From: Neonectria sp. B-13
Taxonomy: Eukaryota > Ascomycota > Sordariomycetes > Hypocreales > Nectriaceae
Length of the DNA: 64,000 nucleotides
Direction of reading: 5' to 3'
NCBI GenBank assembly: GCA_002682825.1
Contig: NOKP01000016.1
Coordinates: forward strand, 25,678-89,677
Shown: piece after piece, positions 63,691 through 64,000 of the stretch
Layout of the letters: every line of letters starts with the position of its first letter
Numbering within the stretch: position 1 is the stretch's first letter
Notes under the pieces: model-generated
Databases searched by the model: none
The model's input: only the letters and a program-made list of their open reading frames with translations
What the model was told of the DNA's origin: nothing
Program-made: the position numbers and the translations under genes

Positions 63691-64000
63691 ATGTGTAACA
63701 GAAGTGAGATCTAGAACGAGTGTAGCGATTGCGCCGCTAATTACTTCGTTGACGACAGGGCTGATTTGTGTCCAGAGGCTATTCGAACCAACAGGTGGTG
63801 CCCTACCATGCGAGGCTACACTTTGATCCAACCGATGGACGAGTTCTATTTTCTCGCGTGTTACACGGCGTCGCTGTTGGACGAGCAAGAGGAGGCTCAG
63901 CGCTCACAATGGGGTATGGCGTTGGAAGAGACATGGAGGATGTTAATTAGAGTTATCGCGGCCACATGGCCATGTTGTATTGATACCCTGAACCCCTTCC
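63691..64000 (+). pseudogene. Small seven-cysteine protein, decayed array member 6 (runs off the window)
   Basis: ATG 63691 reads MCNRSEI, then TAG (63712-63714), then NECSDCAANYFVDDRADLCP, EAIRTNRWCPTMRGYTL and LACYTASLLDEQEEAQ, open to the window end. Relative to member 5 the first five cysteines keep exact spacing and the stop sits where member 5 has Trp (TGG to TAG). The last CxxC has lost its first Cys and the frame runs on without the expected stop. It starts only 19 bp after member 5's stop codon, so it is a recent tandem duplicate without its own promoter, now inactive. Confidence 0.7.

Noticed and set aside
60000..64000. Small-Cys array as secreted effectors or antimicrobial peptides
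   Set aside because: No member has an N-terminal hydrophobic signal, and Met-Cys at the very start with CxxC knuckles fits intracellular metal binding better.
1..64000. CRISPR arrays, bacterial operons or Shine-Dalgarno sites
   Set aside because: None were seen. The introns, tRNA intron and gene content are eukaryotic.
1..64000. 5S rRNA genes
   Set aside because: I looked for the conserved internal promoter pattern on both strands by eye and saw no convincing match.

Overview
The window looks like nuclear DNA of a filamentous ascomycete (Pezizomycotina), most likely a Sordariomycete. Genes are GC-rich with short 45-100 nt introns that usually have GTAAGT-like donors and CTAAC/CTGAC-like branch sites. 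A nuclear tRNA-Lys carries a short intron, and the proteins (SSN3/CDK8, ARP2, BCAT, Grx5, MRF1) read as fungal orthologues. AT-rich stretches with many CAG-to-TAG and TGG-to-TAG/TGA changes look like repeat-induced point mutation (RIP). The species is not identifiable by reading alone.

Layout. (1) 1-16.6 kb is a graveyard. It holds a decayed zinc-cluster-type transcription factor (601-2063), a large RIP-damaged Helitron with a divergent accessory ORF (2450-3896 minus) and a Rep/helicase relic (4819-11082 plus), then three genes that each carry one or two inactivating lesions: a class IV aminotransferase, an F-box/ankyrin gene and an IFI6/IFI27-like membrane protein. (2) 16.9-33 kb is conserved housekeeping sequence: gamma-glutamyltranspeptidase-like enzyme, mitochondrial glutaredoxin Grx5, phosphopantothenoylcysteine decarboxylase, an unrecognised gene with two apparent GC-AG introns, an intronless broken RPS29 copy, branched-chain aminotransferase, ethanolamine-phosphate cytidylyltransferase, a secreted histidine phosphatase, tRNA-Lys(CTT), an NTF2-like protein and a dienelactone hydrolase flanked by diverged ~350-400 bp direct repeats. 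(3) 33.5-39.7 kb is again a decay zone, with a SNF2-like ATPase relic on the minus strand and a degenerate minisatellite. (4) 39.7-59.6 kb holds a conserved fungal protein, mitochondrial release factor 1, an MCT-like MFS transporter, a secreted sialidase-fold hydrolase (candidate GH93), a GST, a frameshifted NMN adenylyltransferase, a sugar transporter, an Asp/Glu-racemase-family enzyme, ARP2 and the Mediator kinase SSN3/CDK8. (5) 60.2-64 kb is a tandem, same-strand array of six small intronless paralogues, five intact and one decayed. They share an M-C start and near-fixed cysteine spacing (C-x8-C-x2-C-x11-13-C-x9-C-x14-17-C-x2-C) and have no signal peptide.

Functionally, most intact genes are independent housekeeping genes rather than a biosynthetic cluster. 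The best candidate for an undescribed system is the seven-cysteine small-protein array at the right edge, which probably continues past the window. Second is the Helitron and its divergent accessory protein. The broken genes near the Helitron have mainly transition-type stops, which fits RIP spreading from a repeat into neighbouring single-copy DNA.
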